A stretch of 64,000 nt of DNA from Osmia lignaria lignaria (GCF_051020975.1 NW_027478159.1:9936501-10000500); one strand, 5' to 3'; numbered from the stretch's first letter, positions 12,425-27,050 are shown. A program made the numbers and translations. The notes: generated by a model not told the origin, from the letters alone.

Positions 12425-15400
12425 TATCTGCAAATATCTCGGAAACGAAGCGAGCTATGGCAAAATGTTAAGAGACCTTTTTTGTAGAGAATTATGTTTC
12501 CTACAATTTATGCTCTATGATATTTTTTGATCAGAAGCGTAATTTTCGAGATACATCGAGATATTTAAAAGTTCCGAAGCCGCACCAACATAATAGAGAT
12601 ACAGAAACACCGTGGCCCCTTTCTTTGAGATAACTCTGCACTAGTGCGAGCCGCAAATGCCACTTCCAGCTTAGCTGTGCAGAAGAAGAACAACAAGAAG
12701 AAGAAATATCTCGAAATATGTCCGTCAGGCCCCTTCCCTTGAGATAAATCTGCAAATATCTCGGAAACGAAGCGAGCTATGGCAAAATGTTAAGAGACCT
12801 TTTTTGTAGAGAATTAAGTTTCCTACTTTTTATCTTCTATGATATTTTTTGATCAGATGCGTAGTTCTCGATATATATCAAGATATTTAAAAGTTCCGAA
12901 GCCGCACCAACATAATAGAGATACAGAAACACCCTGGCCCCTCTCTTTGAGATAACTCTGCACTAGTGCGAGCAGCAAATGCCACTTCCAGCTTAGCTGT
13001 GCAGAAGAAGAACAACAAGAAGAAGAAATATCTCGAAATATGTCCGTCAGGCCCCTTCCCTTGAGATATATCTGCAAATATCTCGGAAACGAAGCGAGCT
13101 ATGGCAAAATGTTAAGAGACCTTTTTTGTAGAGAATTCTGTTTCCTACAATTTATGCTCTATGATATTTTTTGATCAGAAGCGTAGTTTTCGAGATATAT
13201 CGAGATATTTAAAAGTTCCGAAGCCGCACCAACATAATAGAGATACAGAAACACCGTGGCCCCTTTCTTTGAGATAACTCTGCACTAGTGCGAGCCGCAA
13301 ATGCCACTTCCAGCTTAGCTGTGCAGAAGAAGAACAACAAGAAGAAGAAATATCTCGAAATATGTCCGTCAGGCCCCTTCCCTTGAGATAAATCTGCAAA
13401 TATCTCGGAAACGAAGCGAGCTATGGCAAAATGTTAAGAGACCTTTTTTGTAGAGAATTAAGTTTCCTACTTTTTATGTTCTATGATATTTTTTGATCAG
13501 ATGCGTAGTTCTCGAGATATATCAAGATATTTAAAAGTTCCGAAGCCGCACCAACATAATAGAGATACAGAAACACCGTGGCCCCTTTCTGTGAGATAAC
13601 TCTGCACTACTGCGAGCCGCAAATGCCACTTCCAGCTTAGCTGTGCAGAAGAAGAACAACAAGAAGAAGAAATATCTCGAAATATGTCCGTCAGGCCCCT
13701 TCCCTTGAGATATATCTGCAAATATCTCGGAAACGAAGCGAGCTATGGCAAAATGTTAAGAGACCTTTTTTGTAGAGAATTATGTTTCCTACAATTTATG
13801 TTCTATGATATTTTTTGATCAGAAGCGTAGTTTTCGAGATACATCGAGATATTTAAAAGTTCCGAAGCCGCACCAACATAATAGAGATACAGAAACACCG
13901 TGGCCCCTTTCTTTGAGATAACTCTGCACTAGTGCGAGCAGCAAATGCCACTTCCAGCTTAGCTGTGCAGAAGAAGAACAACAAGAAGAAGAAATATCTC
14001 GAAATATGTCCGTCAGGCCCCTTCCCTTGAGATATATCTGCAAATATCTCGGAAACGAAGCGAGCTATGGCAAAATGTTAAGAGACCTTTTTTGTAGAGA
14101 ATTCTGTTTCCTACAATTTATGTTCTATGATATTTTTTGATCAGATGCGTAGTTCTCGAGATATATCAAGATATTTAAAAGTTCCGAAGCCGCACCAACA
14201 TAATAGAGATACAGAAACACCGTGGCCCCTTTCTTTGAGATAACTCTGCACTAGTGCGAGCCGCAAATGCCACTTCCAGCTTAGCTGTGCAGAAGAAGAA
14301 CAACAAGAAGAAGAAATATCTCGAAATATGTCCGTCAGGCCCCTTCCCTTGAGATAAATCTGCAAATATCTCGGAAACGAAGCGAGCTATGGCAAAATGT
14401 TAAGAGACCTTTTTTGTAGAGAATTAAGTTTCCTACTTTTTATGTTCTATGATATTTTTTGATCAGATGCGTAGTTCTCGAGATATATCAAGATATTTAA
14501 AAGTTCCGAAGCCGCACCAACATAATAGAGATACAGAAACGCCGTGGCCCCTTTCTTTGAGATAACTCAGCACTATTGCGAGCTGCAAATGCCACTTCCA
14601 GCTTAGCTGTGCAGAGGAAGAACAACAAGAAGAAGAAATATCTCGAAATATGTCCGTCAGGCCAGTTCCTTTGAGATGAATCTGCAAATATCTCGGAAAC
14701 GAAGCGAGCTATGGCAAAATGTTAAGAGACGTTTTTTATAGAGAATTATGTTTCCTACAATTTATGTTCTATGATATTTTTTGATCAGAAGCGTAGTTTT
14801 CGAGATACATCGAGATATTTAAAAGTTCCGAAGCCGCACCAACATAATAGAGATACAGAAACAGCGTGGCCCCTTTCTTTGAGATAACTCTGCACTAGTG
14901 CGAGCCGCAAATGCCACTTCCAGCTTAGCTGTGCAGAAGAAGAACAACAAGAAGAAGAAATATCTCGAAATATGTCCGTCAGGCCCCTTCCCTTGAGATA
15001 TATCTGCAAATATCTCGGAAACGAAGCGAGCTATGGCAAAATGTTAAGAGACCTTTTTTGTAGAGAATTATGTTTCCTATAATTTATGTTCTATCATATT
15101 TTTTGATCAGAAGCGTAGTTTTCGAGATACATCGAGATATTTAAAAGTTCCGAAGCCGCACCAACATAATAGGGATACAGAAACACCGTGGCCCCTTTCT
15201 TTGAGATAACTCTGCACTAGTGCGAGCGGCAAATGCCACTTCCAGCTTAGCTGTGCAGAAGAAGAACAACAAGAAGAAGAAATATCTCGAAATATGTCCG
15301 TCAGGCCCCTTCCCTTGAGATAAATCTGCAAATATCTCGGAAACGAAGCGAGCTATGGCAAAATGTTAAGAGACCTTTTTTGTAGAGAATTAAGCTTCCT

Positions 15401-15747
15401 ACTTTTTATCTTCTATGATATTTTTTGATCAGATGCGTAGTTCTCGAGATATATCAAGATATTTAAAAGTTCCGAAGCCGCACCAACATAATAGAGATAC
15501 AGAAACACCGTGGCCCCTTTCTTTGAGATAACTCTGCACTATTGGGGGCTGCATATGCCACTTCCAGCTTAGCTGTGCAGAGGAAGAACAACAAGAAGAA
15601 GAAATATCTCGAAATATGTCCGTCAGGCCAGTTCCTTTGAGCTGAATCTGCAAATATCTCGGAAACGAAGCGAGCTATGGCAAAATGTTAAGAGACATTT
15701 TTTGTAGAGAATTATGTTTCCTACAATTTATGTTCTATGATATTTTT

Positions 15748-17576
15748 TGATCAGAAGCGTAGTTTTCGAGATATATCGAGATATTTAAAAGTTCCGAAGC
15801 CGCACCAACATAATAGGGATACAGAAACACCGTGGCCCCTTTCTTTGAGATAACTCTGCACTAGTGCGAGCCGCAAATGCCACTTCCAGCTTAGCTGTGC
15901 AGAAGAAGAACAACAAGAAGAAGAAATATCTCGAAATATGTCCGTCAGGCCCCTTCCCTTGAGATATATCTGCAAATATCTCGGAAACGAAGCGAGCTAT
16001 GGCAAAATCTTAAGAGACGTTTTTTGTAGAGAATTATGTTTCCTACAATTTAAGTTCTATGATATTTTTTGATCAGAAGCGTAGTTTTCGAGATATATCG
16101 AGATATTTAAAAGTTCCGAAGCCGCACCAACATAATAGGGATACAGAAACACCGTGGCCCCTTTCTTTGAGGTAACTCTGCACTAGTGCGAGCCGCAAAT
16201 GCCACTTCCAGCTTAGCTGTGCAGAAGAAGAACAACAAGAAGAAGAAATATCTCGAAATATGTCCGTCAGGCCCCTTCCCTTGAGATAAATCTGCAAATA
16301 TCTCGGAAACGAAGCGAGCTATGGCAAAATGTTAAGAGACCTTTTTTGTAGAGAATTAAGTTTGCTACTTTTTATGTTCTATGATATTTTTTGATCAGAT
16401 GCGTAGTTCTCGAGATATATCAAGATATTTAAAAGTTCCGAAGCCGCACCAACATAATAGAGATACAGAAACGCCGTGGCCCCTTTCTTTGAGATAACTC
16501 TGCACTATTGCGAGCTGCAAATGCCACTTCCAGCTTAGCTGTGCAGAGGAAGAACAACAAGAAGAAGAAATATCTCGAAATATGTCCGTCAGGCCAGTTC
16601 CTTTGAGATGAATCTGCAAATATCTCGGAAACGAAGCGAGCTATGGCAAAATGTTAAGAGACGTTTTTTATAGAGAATTATGTTTCCTACAATTTATGTT
16701 CTATGATATTTTTTGATCAGAAGCGTAGTTTTCGAGATACATCGAGATATTTAAAAGTTCCGAAGCCGCACCAACATAATAGAGATACAGAAACAGCGTG
16801 GCCCCTTTCTTTGAGATAACTCTGCACTAGTGCGAGCCGCAAATGCCACTTCCAGCTTAGCTGTGCAGAAGAAGAACAACAAGAAGAAGAAATATCTCGA
16901 AATATGTCCGTCAGGCCCCTTCCCTTGAGATATATCTGCAAATATCTCGGAAACGAAGCGAGCTATGGCAAAATGTTAATAGACCTTTTGTGTAGAGAAT
17001 TAAGTTTCCTACTTTTTATGTTCTATGATATTTTTTGAGCAGATGCGTAGTTCTCGAGATATATCAAGATATTTAAAAGTTCCGAAGCCGCACCAACATA
17101 ATAGAGATACAGAAACACCGTGGCCCCTTTATTTGAGATAACTCTGCACTATTGCGAGCTGCAAATGCCACTTCCAGCTTAGCTGTGCAGAGGAAGAACA
17201 ACAAGAAGAAGAAATATCTCGAAATATGTCCGTCAGGCCAGTTCCTTTGAGCTGAATCTGCAAATATCTCGGAAACGAAGCGAGCTATGGCAAAATGTTA
17301 AGAGACATTTTTTGTAGAGAATTATGTTTCCTACAATTTATGTTCTATGATATTTTTTGATCAGAAGCGTAGTTTTCGAGATATATCGAGATATTTAAAA
17401 GTTCCGAAGCCGCACCAACATAATAGGGATACAGAAACACCGTGGCCCCTTTCTTTGAGATAACTCTGCACTATTGCGAGCTGTAAATGCCACTTCCAGC
17501 TTAGCTGTGCAGAAGAAGAACAACAAGAAGAAGAAATATCTCGAAATATGTCCGTCAGGCCCCTTCCCTTGAGATA
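15748..17576. repeat. Older duplication block, right copy (partner of 10596-12424)
   Basis: Same monomer order as the left copy. The match ends at the block B GAGATAAATC/GAGATATATC difference (17577 against 12425). Just downstream, the next segments match in a different register (12850 and 17680 are 15 monomers apart), a sign of a later exchange. Confidence 0.78.
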
Positions 17577-18323
17577 AATCTGCAAATATCTCGGAAACGA
17601 AGCGAGCTATGGCAAAATGTTAAGAGACCTTTTTTGTAGAGAATTAAGTTTCCTACCTTTTATCTTCTATGATATTTTTTGATCAGATGCGTAGTTCTCG
17701 ATATATATCAAGATATTTAAAAGTTCCGAAGCCGCACCAACATAATAGAGATACAGAAACACCGTGGCCCCTCTCTTTGAGATAACTCTGCACTAGTGCG
17801 AGCAGCAAATGCCACTTCCAGCTTAGCTGTGCAGAAGAAGAACAACAAGAAGAAGAAATATCTCGAAATATGTCCGTCAGGCCCCTTCCCTTGAGATATA
17901 TCTGCAAATATCTCGGAAACGAAGCGAGCTATGGCAAAATGTTAAGAGACCTTTTTTGTAGAGAATTCTGTTTCCTACAATTTATGCTCTATGATATTTT
18001 TTGATCAGAAGCGTAGTTTTCGAGATATATCGAGATATTTAAAAGTTCCGAAGCCGCACCAACATAATAGAGATACAGAAACACCGTGGCCCCTTTCTTT
18101 GAGATAACTCTGCACTAGTGCGAGCCGCAAATGCCACTTCCAGCTTAGCTGTGCAGAAGAAGAACAACAAGAAGAAGAAATATCTCGAAATATGTCCGTC
18201 AGGCCCCTTCCCTTGAGATAAATCTGCAAATATCTCGGAAACGAAGCGAGCTATGGCAAAATGTTGAGGGACCTTATTTGTAGAGAATTAAGTTTCCTAC
18301 TTTTTATGTTCTATGATATTTTT

Positions 18324-18644
18324 TGATCAGATGCGTAGTTCTCGAGATATATCAAGATATTTAAAAGTTCCGAAGCCGCACCAACATAATAGAGATACAG
18401 AAACACCGTGGCCCCTTTCTTTGAGATAACTCTGCACTATTGCGAGCTGCAAATGCCACTTCCAGCTTAGCTGTGCAGAAGAAGAACAACAAGAAGAAGA
18501 AATATCTCGAAATATGTCCGTCAGGCCCCTTCCCTTGAGATAAATCTGCAAATATCTCGGAAACGATGCGAGCTATGGCAAAATGTTAAGAGCCCCTTTT
18601 GTAGAGAATGAAGTTTCCTACTTTTTATCTTCTATGATATTTTT
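18324..18644. repeat. 321-bp monomer (GAGCCCCTTTTG deletion type)
   Basis: The usual GAGACCTTTTTTG reads GAGCCCCTTTTG, one base shorter. The same private change is found in the monomers starting at 19611, 25403 and 27334, so these four are relatives. GAGAATGAAG nearby is shared only by the 18324 and 19611 copies. Confidence 0.85.
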
Positions 18645-19610
18645 TGATCAGAAGCGTAGTTCTCGAGATATATCAAGATATATAAAAGTTCCGAAGCCGC
18701 ACCAACATAATAGAGATACAGAAACACCGTGGCCCCTTTCTTTGAGATAACTCTGCACTAGTGCGAGCCGCAAATGCCACTTCCAGCTTAGCTGTGCAGA
18801 AGAAGAACAACAAGAAGAAGAAATATCTCGAAATATGTCCGTTAGGCCCCTTCCCTTGAGATAAATCTGCAAATATCTCGGAAACGAAGCGAGCTATGGC
18901 AAAATGTTAAGAGACCTTTTTTGTAGAGAATTAAGTTTCCTACTTTTTATGTTCTATGATATTTTTTAATCAGAAGCGTAGTTCTCGAGATATATCAAGA
19001 TATTTAAAAGTTCCGAAGCCGCACCAACATAATAGAGATACAGAAACACCGTGGCCCCTTTCTTTGAGATAACTCTGCACTATTGCGAGCTGCAAATGCC
19101 ACTGCCAGCTTAGCTGTGCAGAAGAAGAACAACAAGAAGAAGAAATATCTCGAAATATGTCCGTCAGGCCCCTTCCCTTGAGATAAATCTGCAAATATCT
19201 CGGAAACAAAGCGAGCTATGGCAAAATGTTAAGAGACCTTTTTTGTAGAGAATTAAGTTTCCTACTTTTTATGATCTATGATATTTTTTGATCAGATGCG
19301 TAGTTCTCGAGATATATCAAGATATTTAAAAGTTCCGAAGCCGCACCAACATAATAGAGATACAGAAACACCGTGGCCCCTTTCTTTGAGATAACTCTGC
19401 ACTATTGCGAGCTGCAAATGCCACTTCCAGCTTAGCTATGCAGAAGAAGAACAACAAGAAGAAAAAATATCTCGAAATATGTCCGTCAGGCCCCTTCCCT
19501 TGAGATAAATCTGCAAATATCTCGGAAACAAAGCGAGCTATGGCAAAATGTTAAGAGACCTTTTTTGTAGAGAATTAAGTTTCCTACTTTTTATGATCTA
19601 TGATATTTTT

Positions 19611-19931
19611 TGATCAGATGCGTAGTTCTCGAGATATATCAAGATATTTAAAAGTTCCGAAGCCGCACCAACATAATAGAGATACAGAAACACCGTGGCC
19701 CCTTTCTTTGAGATAACTCTGCACTATTGCGAGCTGCAAATGCCACTTCCAGCTTAGCTGTGCAGAAGAAGAACAACAAGAAGAAGAAATATCTCGAAAT
19801 ATGTCCGTCAGGCCCCTTCCCTTGAGATAAATCTGCAAATATCTCGGAAACGATGCGAGCTATGGCAAAATGTTAAGAGCCCCTTTTGTAGAGAATGAAG
19901 TTTCCTACTTTTTATCTTCTATGATATTTTT
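19611..19931. repeat. 321-bp monomer, relative of the 18324 copy
   Basis: It has the GAGCCCCTTTTG deletion and the GAGAATGAAG variant, as in the 18324 copy four monomers earlier. Confidence 0.85.
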
Positions 19932-21541
19932 TGATCAGAAGCGTAGTTTTCGAGATATATCGAGATATTTAGAAGTTCCGAAGCCGCACCAACATAATAG
20001 AGATACAGAAACACCGTGGCCCCTTTCTTTGAGATAACTCTGCACTATTGCGAGCTGCAAATGCCACTTCCAGCTTAGCTGTGCAGAAGAAGAACAACAA
20101 GAAGAAGAAATATCTCGAAATATGTCCGTCAGGCCCCTTCCCTTGAGATAAATCTGCAAATATCTCGGAAACAAAGCGAGCTATGGCAAAATGTTAAGAG
20201 ACCTTTTTTGTAGAGAATTAAGTTTCCTACTTTTTATGATCTATGATATTTTTTGATCAGATCCGTAGTTCTCGAGATATATCAAGATATTTAAAAGTTC
20301 CGAAGCCGCACCAACATAATGGAGATACAGAAACACCGTGGCCCCTTTCTTTGAGATAACTCTGCACTATTGCGAGCTGCAAATGCCACTTCCAGCTTAG
20401 CTGTGCAGAAGAAGAACAACAAGAAGAAAAAATATCTCGAAATATGTCCGTCAGGCCCCTTCCCTTGAGATAAATCTGCAAATATCTCGGAAACAAAGCG
20501 AGCTATGGCAAAATGTTACGAGACCTTTTTTGTAGAGAATTAAGTTTCCTACTTTTTATGATCTATGATATTTTTTGATCAGATGCGTAGTTCTCGAGAT
20601 ATATCAAGATATATAAAAGTTCCGAAGCCGCACCAACATAATAGAGATACAGAAACACCGTGGCCCCTTTCTTTGAGATAACTCTGCACTAGTGCGAGCC
20701 GCAAATGCCACTTCCAGCTTAGCTGTGCAGAAGAAGAACAACAAGAAGAAGAAATATCTCGAAATATGTCCGTTAGGCCCCTTCCCTTGAGATAAATCTG
20801 CAAATATCTCGGAAACGAAGCGAGCTATGGCAAAATGTTAAGACACCTTTTTTATAGAGAATTAAGTTTCCTACTTTTTATGTTCTATGATATTTTTTAA
20901 TCAGAAGCGTAGTTCTCGAGATATATCAAGATATTTAAAAGTTCCGAAGCCGCACCAACATAATAGAGATACAGAAACACCGTGGCCCCTTTCTTTGAGA
21001 TAACTCTGCACTATTGCGAGCTGCAAATGCCACTTCCAGCTTAGCTGTGCAGAAGAAGAACAACAAGAAGAAGAAATATCTCGAAATATGTCCGTCAGGC
21101 CCCTTCACTTGAGATAAATCTGCAAATATCTCGGAAACAAAGCGAGCTATGGCAAAATGTTAAGAGACCTTTTTTGTAGAGAATTAAGTTTCCTACTTTT
21201 TATGATCTATGATATTTTTTGATCAGATGCGTAGTTCTCGAGATATATCAAGATATTTAAAAGTTCCGAAGCCGCACCAACATAATAGAGATACAGAAAC
21301 ACCGTGGCCCCTTTCTTTGAGATAACTCTGCACTATTGCGAGCTGGAAATGCCACTTCCAGTTTAGCTGTGCAGAAGAAGAACAACAAGAAGAAGAAATA
21401 TCTCGAAATATGTCCGTTAGGCCCCTTCCCTTGAGATAAATCTGCAAATATCTCGGAAACGAAGCGAGCTATGGCAAAATGTTAAGAGACCTTTTTTGTA
21501 GAGAATTAAGTTTCCTACTTTTTATGTTCTATGATATTTTT

Positions 21542-21860
21542 TAATCAGAAGCGTAGTTCTCGAGATATATCAAGATATTTAAAAGTTCCGAAGCCGCACC
21601 AACATAATAGAGATACAGAAACACCGTGGCCCCTTTCTTTGAGATAACTCTGCACTATTGCGAGCTGCAAATGCCACTTCCAGCTTAGCTGTGCAGAGGA
21701 AGAACAACAAGAAGAAATATCTCGAAATATGTCCGTCAGGCCAGTTCCTTTGAGCTGAATCTGCAAATATCTCGGAAACGAAGCGAGCTATGGCAAAATG
21801 TTAAGAGACGTTTTTTGTAGAGAATTATGTTTCCTACAATTTATGTTCTCTGATATTTTT
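21542..21860. repeat. 319-bp monomer lacking one GAA triplet
   Basis: The purine tract has one GAA fewer near 21714. This keeps the minus-strand frame open (73 codons). The monomer starts with TAATCA instead of TGATCA and has the GGCCAGTTCC form of block B. It is an independent slippage event from the copies at 37637 and 40854. Confidence 0.88.
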
Positions 21861-22513
21861 TGATCAGAAGCGTAGTTTTCGAGATATATCGAGATATTTA
21901 AAAGTTCCGAAGCCGCACCAACATAATAGAAATACAGAAACACCGTGGCCCCTTTCTTTGAGATAACTCTGCACTAGTGCGAGCCGCAAATGCCACTTCC
22001 AGCTAAGCTGTGCAGAAGAAGAACAACAAGAAGAAGAAATATCTCGAAATATGTCCGTCAGGCCCCTTCCCTTGAGATAAATCTGCAAATATCTCGGAAA
22101 CGATGCGAGCTATGGCAAAATGTTAAGAGCCCTTTTTTGTAGAGAATTAAGTTTCCTACTTTTTATCTTCTATGATATTTTTTGATCAGATGCGTAGTTC
22201 TCGAGATATATCAAGATATTTAAAAGTTCCGAAGCCGCACCAACATAATAGAGATACAGAAACACCGTGGCCCCTTTCTTTGTGATAACTCTGCACTATT
22301 GCGAGCTGGAAATGCCACTTCCAGTTTAGCTGTGCAGAAGAAGAACAACAAGAAGAAGAAATATCTCGAAATATGTCCGTTAGGCCCCTTCCCTTGAGAT
22401 AAATCTGCAAGTATCTCGGAAACGAAGCGAGCTATGGCAAAATGTTAAGAGACCTTTTTTGTAGAGAATTAAGTTTCCTACTTTTTATGTTCTATGATAT
22501 TTTTTAATCAGAA

Positions 22514-23918
22514 GCGTAGTTCTCGAGATATATCAAGATATTTAAAAGTTCCGAAGCCGCACCAACATAATAGAGATACAGAAACACCGTGGCCCCTTTC
22601 TTTGAGATAACTCTGCACTATTGCGAGCTGCAAATGCCACTTCCAGCTTAGCTGTGCAGAAGAAGAACAACAAGAAGAAGAAATATCTCGAAATATGTCC
22701 GTCAGGCCCCTTCCCTTGAGATAAATCTGCAAATATCTCGGAAACAAAGCGAGCTATGGCAAAATGTTAAGAGACCTTTTTTGTAGAGAATTAAGTTTCC
22801 TACTTTTTATGATCTATGATATTTTTCGATCAGATGCGTAGTTCTCGAGATATATCAAGATATTTAAAAGTTCCGAAGCCGCACCAACATAATAGAGATA
22901 CAGAAACACCGTGGCCCCTTTCTTTGAGATAACTCTGCACTAGTGCGAGCTGCAAATGCCACTTCCAGCTTAGCTGTGCAGAAGAAGAACAACAAGAAGA
23001 AAAAATATCTCGAAATATGTCCGTCAGGCCCCTTCCCTTGAGATAAATCTGCAAATATCTCGGAAACAAAGCGAGCTATGGCAAAATGTTAAGAGACCTT
23101 TTTTGTAGAGAATTAAGTTTCCTACTTTTTATGATCTATGATATTTTTTGATCAGATGCGTAGTTCTCGAGATATATCAAGATATTTAAAAGTTCCGAAG
23201 CCGCACCAACATAATAGAGATACAGAAACACCGTGGCCCCTTTCTTTGAGATAACTCTGCACTATTGCGAGCTGCAAATGCCACTTCCAGCTTAGCTGTG
23301 CAGAAGAAGAACAACAAGAAGAAGAAATATCTCGAAATATGTCCGTCAGGCCCCTTCCCTTGAGATAAATCTGCAAATATCTCGGAAACAAAGCGAGCTA
23401 TGGCAAAATGTTAAGAGACCTTTTTTGTAGAGAATTAAGTTTCCTACTTTTTATGATCTATGATATTTTTCGATCAGATGCGTAGTTCTCGAGATATATC
23501 AAGATATTTAAAAGTTCCGAAGCCGCACCAACATAATAGAGATACAGAAACACCGTGGCCCCTTTCTTTGAGATAACTCTGCACTAGTGCGAGCTGCAAA
23601 TGCCACTTCCAGCTTAGCTGTGCAGAAGAAGAACAACAAGAAGAAAAAATATCTCGAAATATGTCCGTCAGGCCCCTTCCCTTGAGATAAATCTGCAAAT
23701 ATCTCGGAAACAAAGCGAGCTATGGCAAAATGTTAAGAGACCTTTTTTGTAGAGAATTAAGTTTCCTACTTTTTATGATCTATGATATTTTTTGATCAGA
23801 TGCGTAGTTCTCGAGATATATCAAGATATTTAAAAGTTCCGAAGCCGCACCAACATAATAGAGATACAGAAACACCGTGGCCCCTTTCTTTGAGATAACT
23901 CTGCACTATTGCGAGCTG
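22514..23918. repeat. Tandem dimer higher-order repeat (644 bp)
   Basis: Bases 22514-23274 match 23158-23918 without visible difference at an offset of two monomers. The markers are TTTTTCGATCAG (22827 and 23471), GAAGAAAAAAT in the purine tract and AAACAAAGCGAG. The match stops at 23919, where the next monomer carries the GGAA hairpin allele. Confidence 0.83.
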
Positions 23919-25089
23919 GAAATGCCACTTCCAGTTTAGCTGTGCAGAAGAAGAACAACAAGAAGAAGAAATATCTCGAAATATGTCCGTTAGGCCCCTT
24001 CCCTTGAGATAAATCTGCAAATATCTCGGAAACGAAGCGAGCTATGGCAAAATGTTAAGAGACCTTTTTTGTAGAGAATTAAGTTTCCTACTTTTTATGT
24101 TCTATGATATTTTTTGATCAGAAGCGTAGTTCTCGAGATATATCAAGATATTTAAAAGTTCCGAAGCCGCACCATCATAATAGAGATACAGAAACACCGT
24201 GGCCCCTTTCTTTGAGATAACTCTGCACTAGTGCGAGCCGCAAATGCCACTTCCAGCTTAGCTGTGCAGAAGAAGAACAACAAGAAGAAGAAATATCTCG
24301 AAATATGTCCGTCAGGCCCCTTCCCTTGAGATAAATCTGCAAATATCTCGGAAACGAAGCGAGCTATGGCAAAATGTTAAGAGACCTTTTTTGTAGAGAA
24401 TTAAGTTTCCTACTTTTTATGTTCTATGATATTTTTTGATCAGATGCGTAGTTCTCGAGATATATCAAGATATTTAAAAGTTCCGAAGCCGCACCAACAT
24501 AATAGAGATACAGAAACACCGTGGCCCCTTTCTTTGAGATAACTCTGCACTAGTGCGAGCCGCAAATGCCACTTCCAGCTTAGCTGTGCAGAAGAAGAAC
24601 AACAAGAAGAAGAAATATCTCGAAATATGTCCGTCAGGCCCCTTCCCTTGAGATAAATCTGCAAATATCTCGGAAACGAAGCGAGCTATGGCAAAATGTT
24701 GAGAGACCATAATTGTAGAGAATTAAGTTTCCTACTTTTTATGTTCTATGATATTTTTTGATCAGATGCGTAGTTCTCGAGATATATCAAGATATTTAAA
24801 AGTTCCGAAGCCGCACCAACATAATAGAGATACAGAAACACCGTGGCCCCTTTCTTTGAGATAACTCTGCACTATTGCGAGCTGCAAATGCCACTTCCAG
24901 TTTAGCTGTGCAGAAGAAGAACAACAAGAAGAAGAAATATCTCGAAATATGTCCGTTAGGCCCCTTCCCTTGAGATAATTCTGCAAATATCTCGGAAACG
25001 AAGCGAGCTATGGCAAAATGTTAAGAGACCTTTTTTGTAGAGAATTAAGTTTCCTACTTTTTATGTTCTATGATATTTTTTAATCAGAA

Positions 25090-25917
25090 GCGTAGTTCTC
25101 GAGATATATCAAGATATTTAAAAGTTCCGAAGCCGCACCAACATAATAGAGATACAGAAACACCGTGGCCCCTTTCTTTGAGATAACTCTGCACTAGTGC
25201 GAGCCGCAAATGCCACTTCCAGCTTAGCTGTGCAGAAGAAGAACAACAAGAAGAAGAAATATCTCGAAATATGTCCGTCAGGCCCCTTCCCTTGAGATAA
25301 ATCTGCAAATATCTCGGAAACGAAGCGAGCTATGGCAAAATGTTGAGGGACCTTATTTGTAGAGAATTAAGTTTCCTACTTTTTATGTTCTATGATATTT
25401 TTTGATCAGATGCGTAGTTCTCGAGATATATCAAGACATTTAAAAGTTCCGAAGCCGCACCAACATAATAGAGATACAGAAACACCGTGGCCCCTTTCTT
25501 TGAGATAACTCTGCACTATTGCGAGCTGCAAATGCCACTTCCAGCTTAGCTGTGCAGAAGAAGAACAACAAGAAGAAGAAATATCTCGAAATATGTCCGT
25601 CAGGCCCCTTCCCTTGAGATAAATCTGCAAATATCTCGGAAACGATGCGAGCTATGGCAAAATGTTAAGAGCCCCTTTTGTAGAGAATTAAGTTTCCTAC
25701 TTTTTATCTTCTATGATATTTTTTGATCAGAAGCGTAGTTTTCGAGATATATCGAGATATTTAAAAGTTCCGAAGCCGCACCAACATAATAGAGATACAG
25801 AAACACCGTGGCCCCTTTCTTTGAGATAACTCTGCACTATTGCGAGCTGTAAATGCCACTTTCAGCTTAGCTGTGCAGAAGAAGAACAACAAGAAGAAGA
25901 AATATCTCGAAATATGT
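25090..25917. repeat. Duplication block, left copy (6-monomer register)
   Basis: Matches 27021-27848 at offset 1931 bp (six monomers less the 1-bp deletion inside). Shared private markers are TTGAGGGACC, GAGCCCCTTTTG and CACTTTCAGC. I see one difference, GACATTT near 25437. The copies diverge at 25918 (GTTAGG against GTCAGG). Confidence 0.82.
25403..25723. repeat. 321-bp monomer inside the left 6-monomer block
   Basis: It carries the GAGCCCCTTTTG deletion and matches 27334-27654. Confidence 0.85.
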
Positions 25918-27030
25918 CCGTTAGGCCCCTTCCCTTGAGATAAATCTGCAAATATCTCGGAAACGAAGCGAGCTATGGCAAAATGTTAAGAGACCTTTTT
26001 TGTAGAGAATTAAGTTTCCTACTTTTTATGTTCTATGATATTTTTTGATCAGATGCGTAATTCTCGAGATATATCAAGATATTTAAAAGTTCCGAAGCCG
26101 CACCAACATAATAGAGATACAGAAACACCGTGGCCCCTTTCTTTGAGATAACTCTGCACTATTGCGAGCTGCAAATGCCACTTCCAGCTTAGCTGTGCAG
26201 AGGAAGAACAACAAGAAGAAGAAATATCTCGAAATATGTCCGTCAGGCCCCTTCCCTTGAGATGTATCTGCAAATATGTCGGAAACGAAGCGAGCTATGG
26301 CAAAATGTTAAGAGACCTTTTTTGTAGAGAATTATGTTTCCTACAATTTATGTTCTATGATATTTTTTGATCAGAAGCGTAGTTTTCGAGATATATCGAG
26401 ATATTTAAAAGTTCCGAAGCCGCACCAAGATAATAGAGATACAGAAACACCGTGGCCCCTTTCTTTGAGATAACTCTGCACTATTGCGAGCTGGAAATGC
26501 CACTTCCAGTTTAGCTGTGCAGAAGAAGAACAACAAGAAGAAAAAATATCTCGAAATATGTCCGTCAGGCCCCTTCCCTTGAGATAAATCTGCAAATATC
26601 TCGGAAACAAAGCGAGCTATGGCAAAATGTTAAGAGACCTTTTTTGTAGAGAATTAAGTTTCCTACTTTTTATGATCTATGATATTTTTTGATCAGATGC
26701 GTAGTTCTCGAGATATATCAAGATATTTAAAAGTTCCGAAGCCGCACCAACATAATAGAGATACAGAAACACCGTGGCCCCTTTCTTTGAGATAACTCGG
26801 CACTAGTGCGAGCTGCAAATGCCACTTCCAGCTTAGCTGTGCAGAAGAAGAACAACAAGAAGAAGAAATATCTCGAAATATGTCCGTCAGGCCCCTTCCC
26901 TTGAGATAAATCTGCAAATATCTCGGAAACGAAGCGAGCTATGGCAAAATGTTAAGAGACCTTTTTTGTAGAGAATTAAGTTTCCTACTTTTTATGTTCT
27001 ATGATATTTTTTGATCAGATGCGTAGTTCT

Positions 27031-27050
27031 CGAGATATATCAAGATATTT
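27031..27050 (-). repeat. Tandem pair of 10-bp motifs, inverted copies (CGAGATATAT, CAAGATATTT)
   Basis: Monomer positions 20-39 hold two adjacent 10-mers. In the subtype that has GAAGCG after TGATC, the second copy is CGAGATATTT, the exact reverse complement of the AAATATCTCG found twice further along the unit. In the GATGCG subtype shown here, one G is A. Repetition and both orientations within one unit suggest either a protein-binding motif or a relic of an ancestral short repeat. The function is inferred only. Confidence 0.75.
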
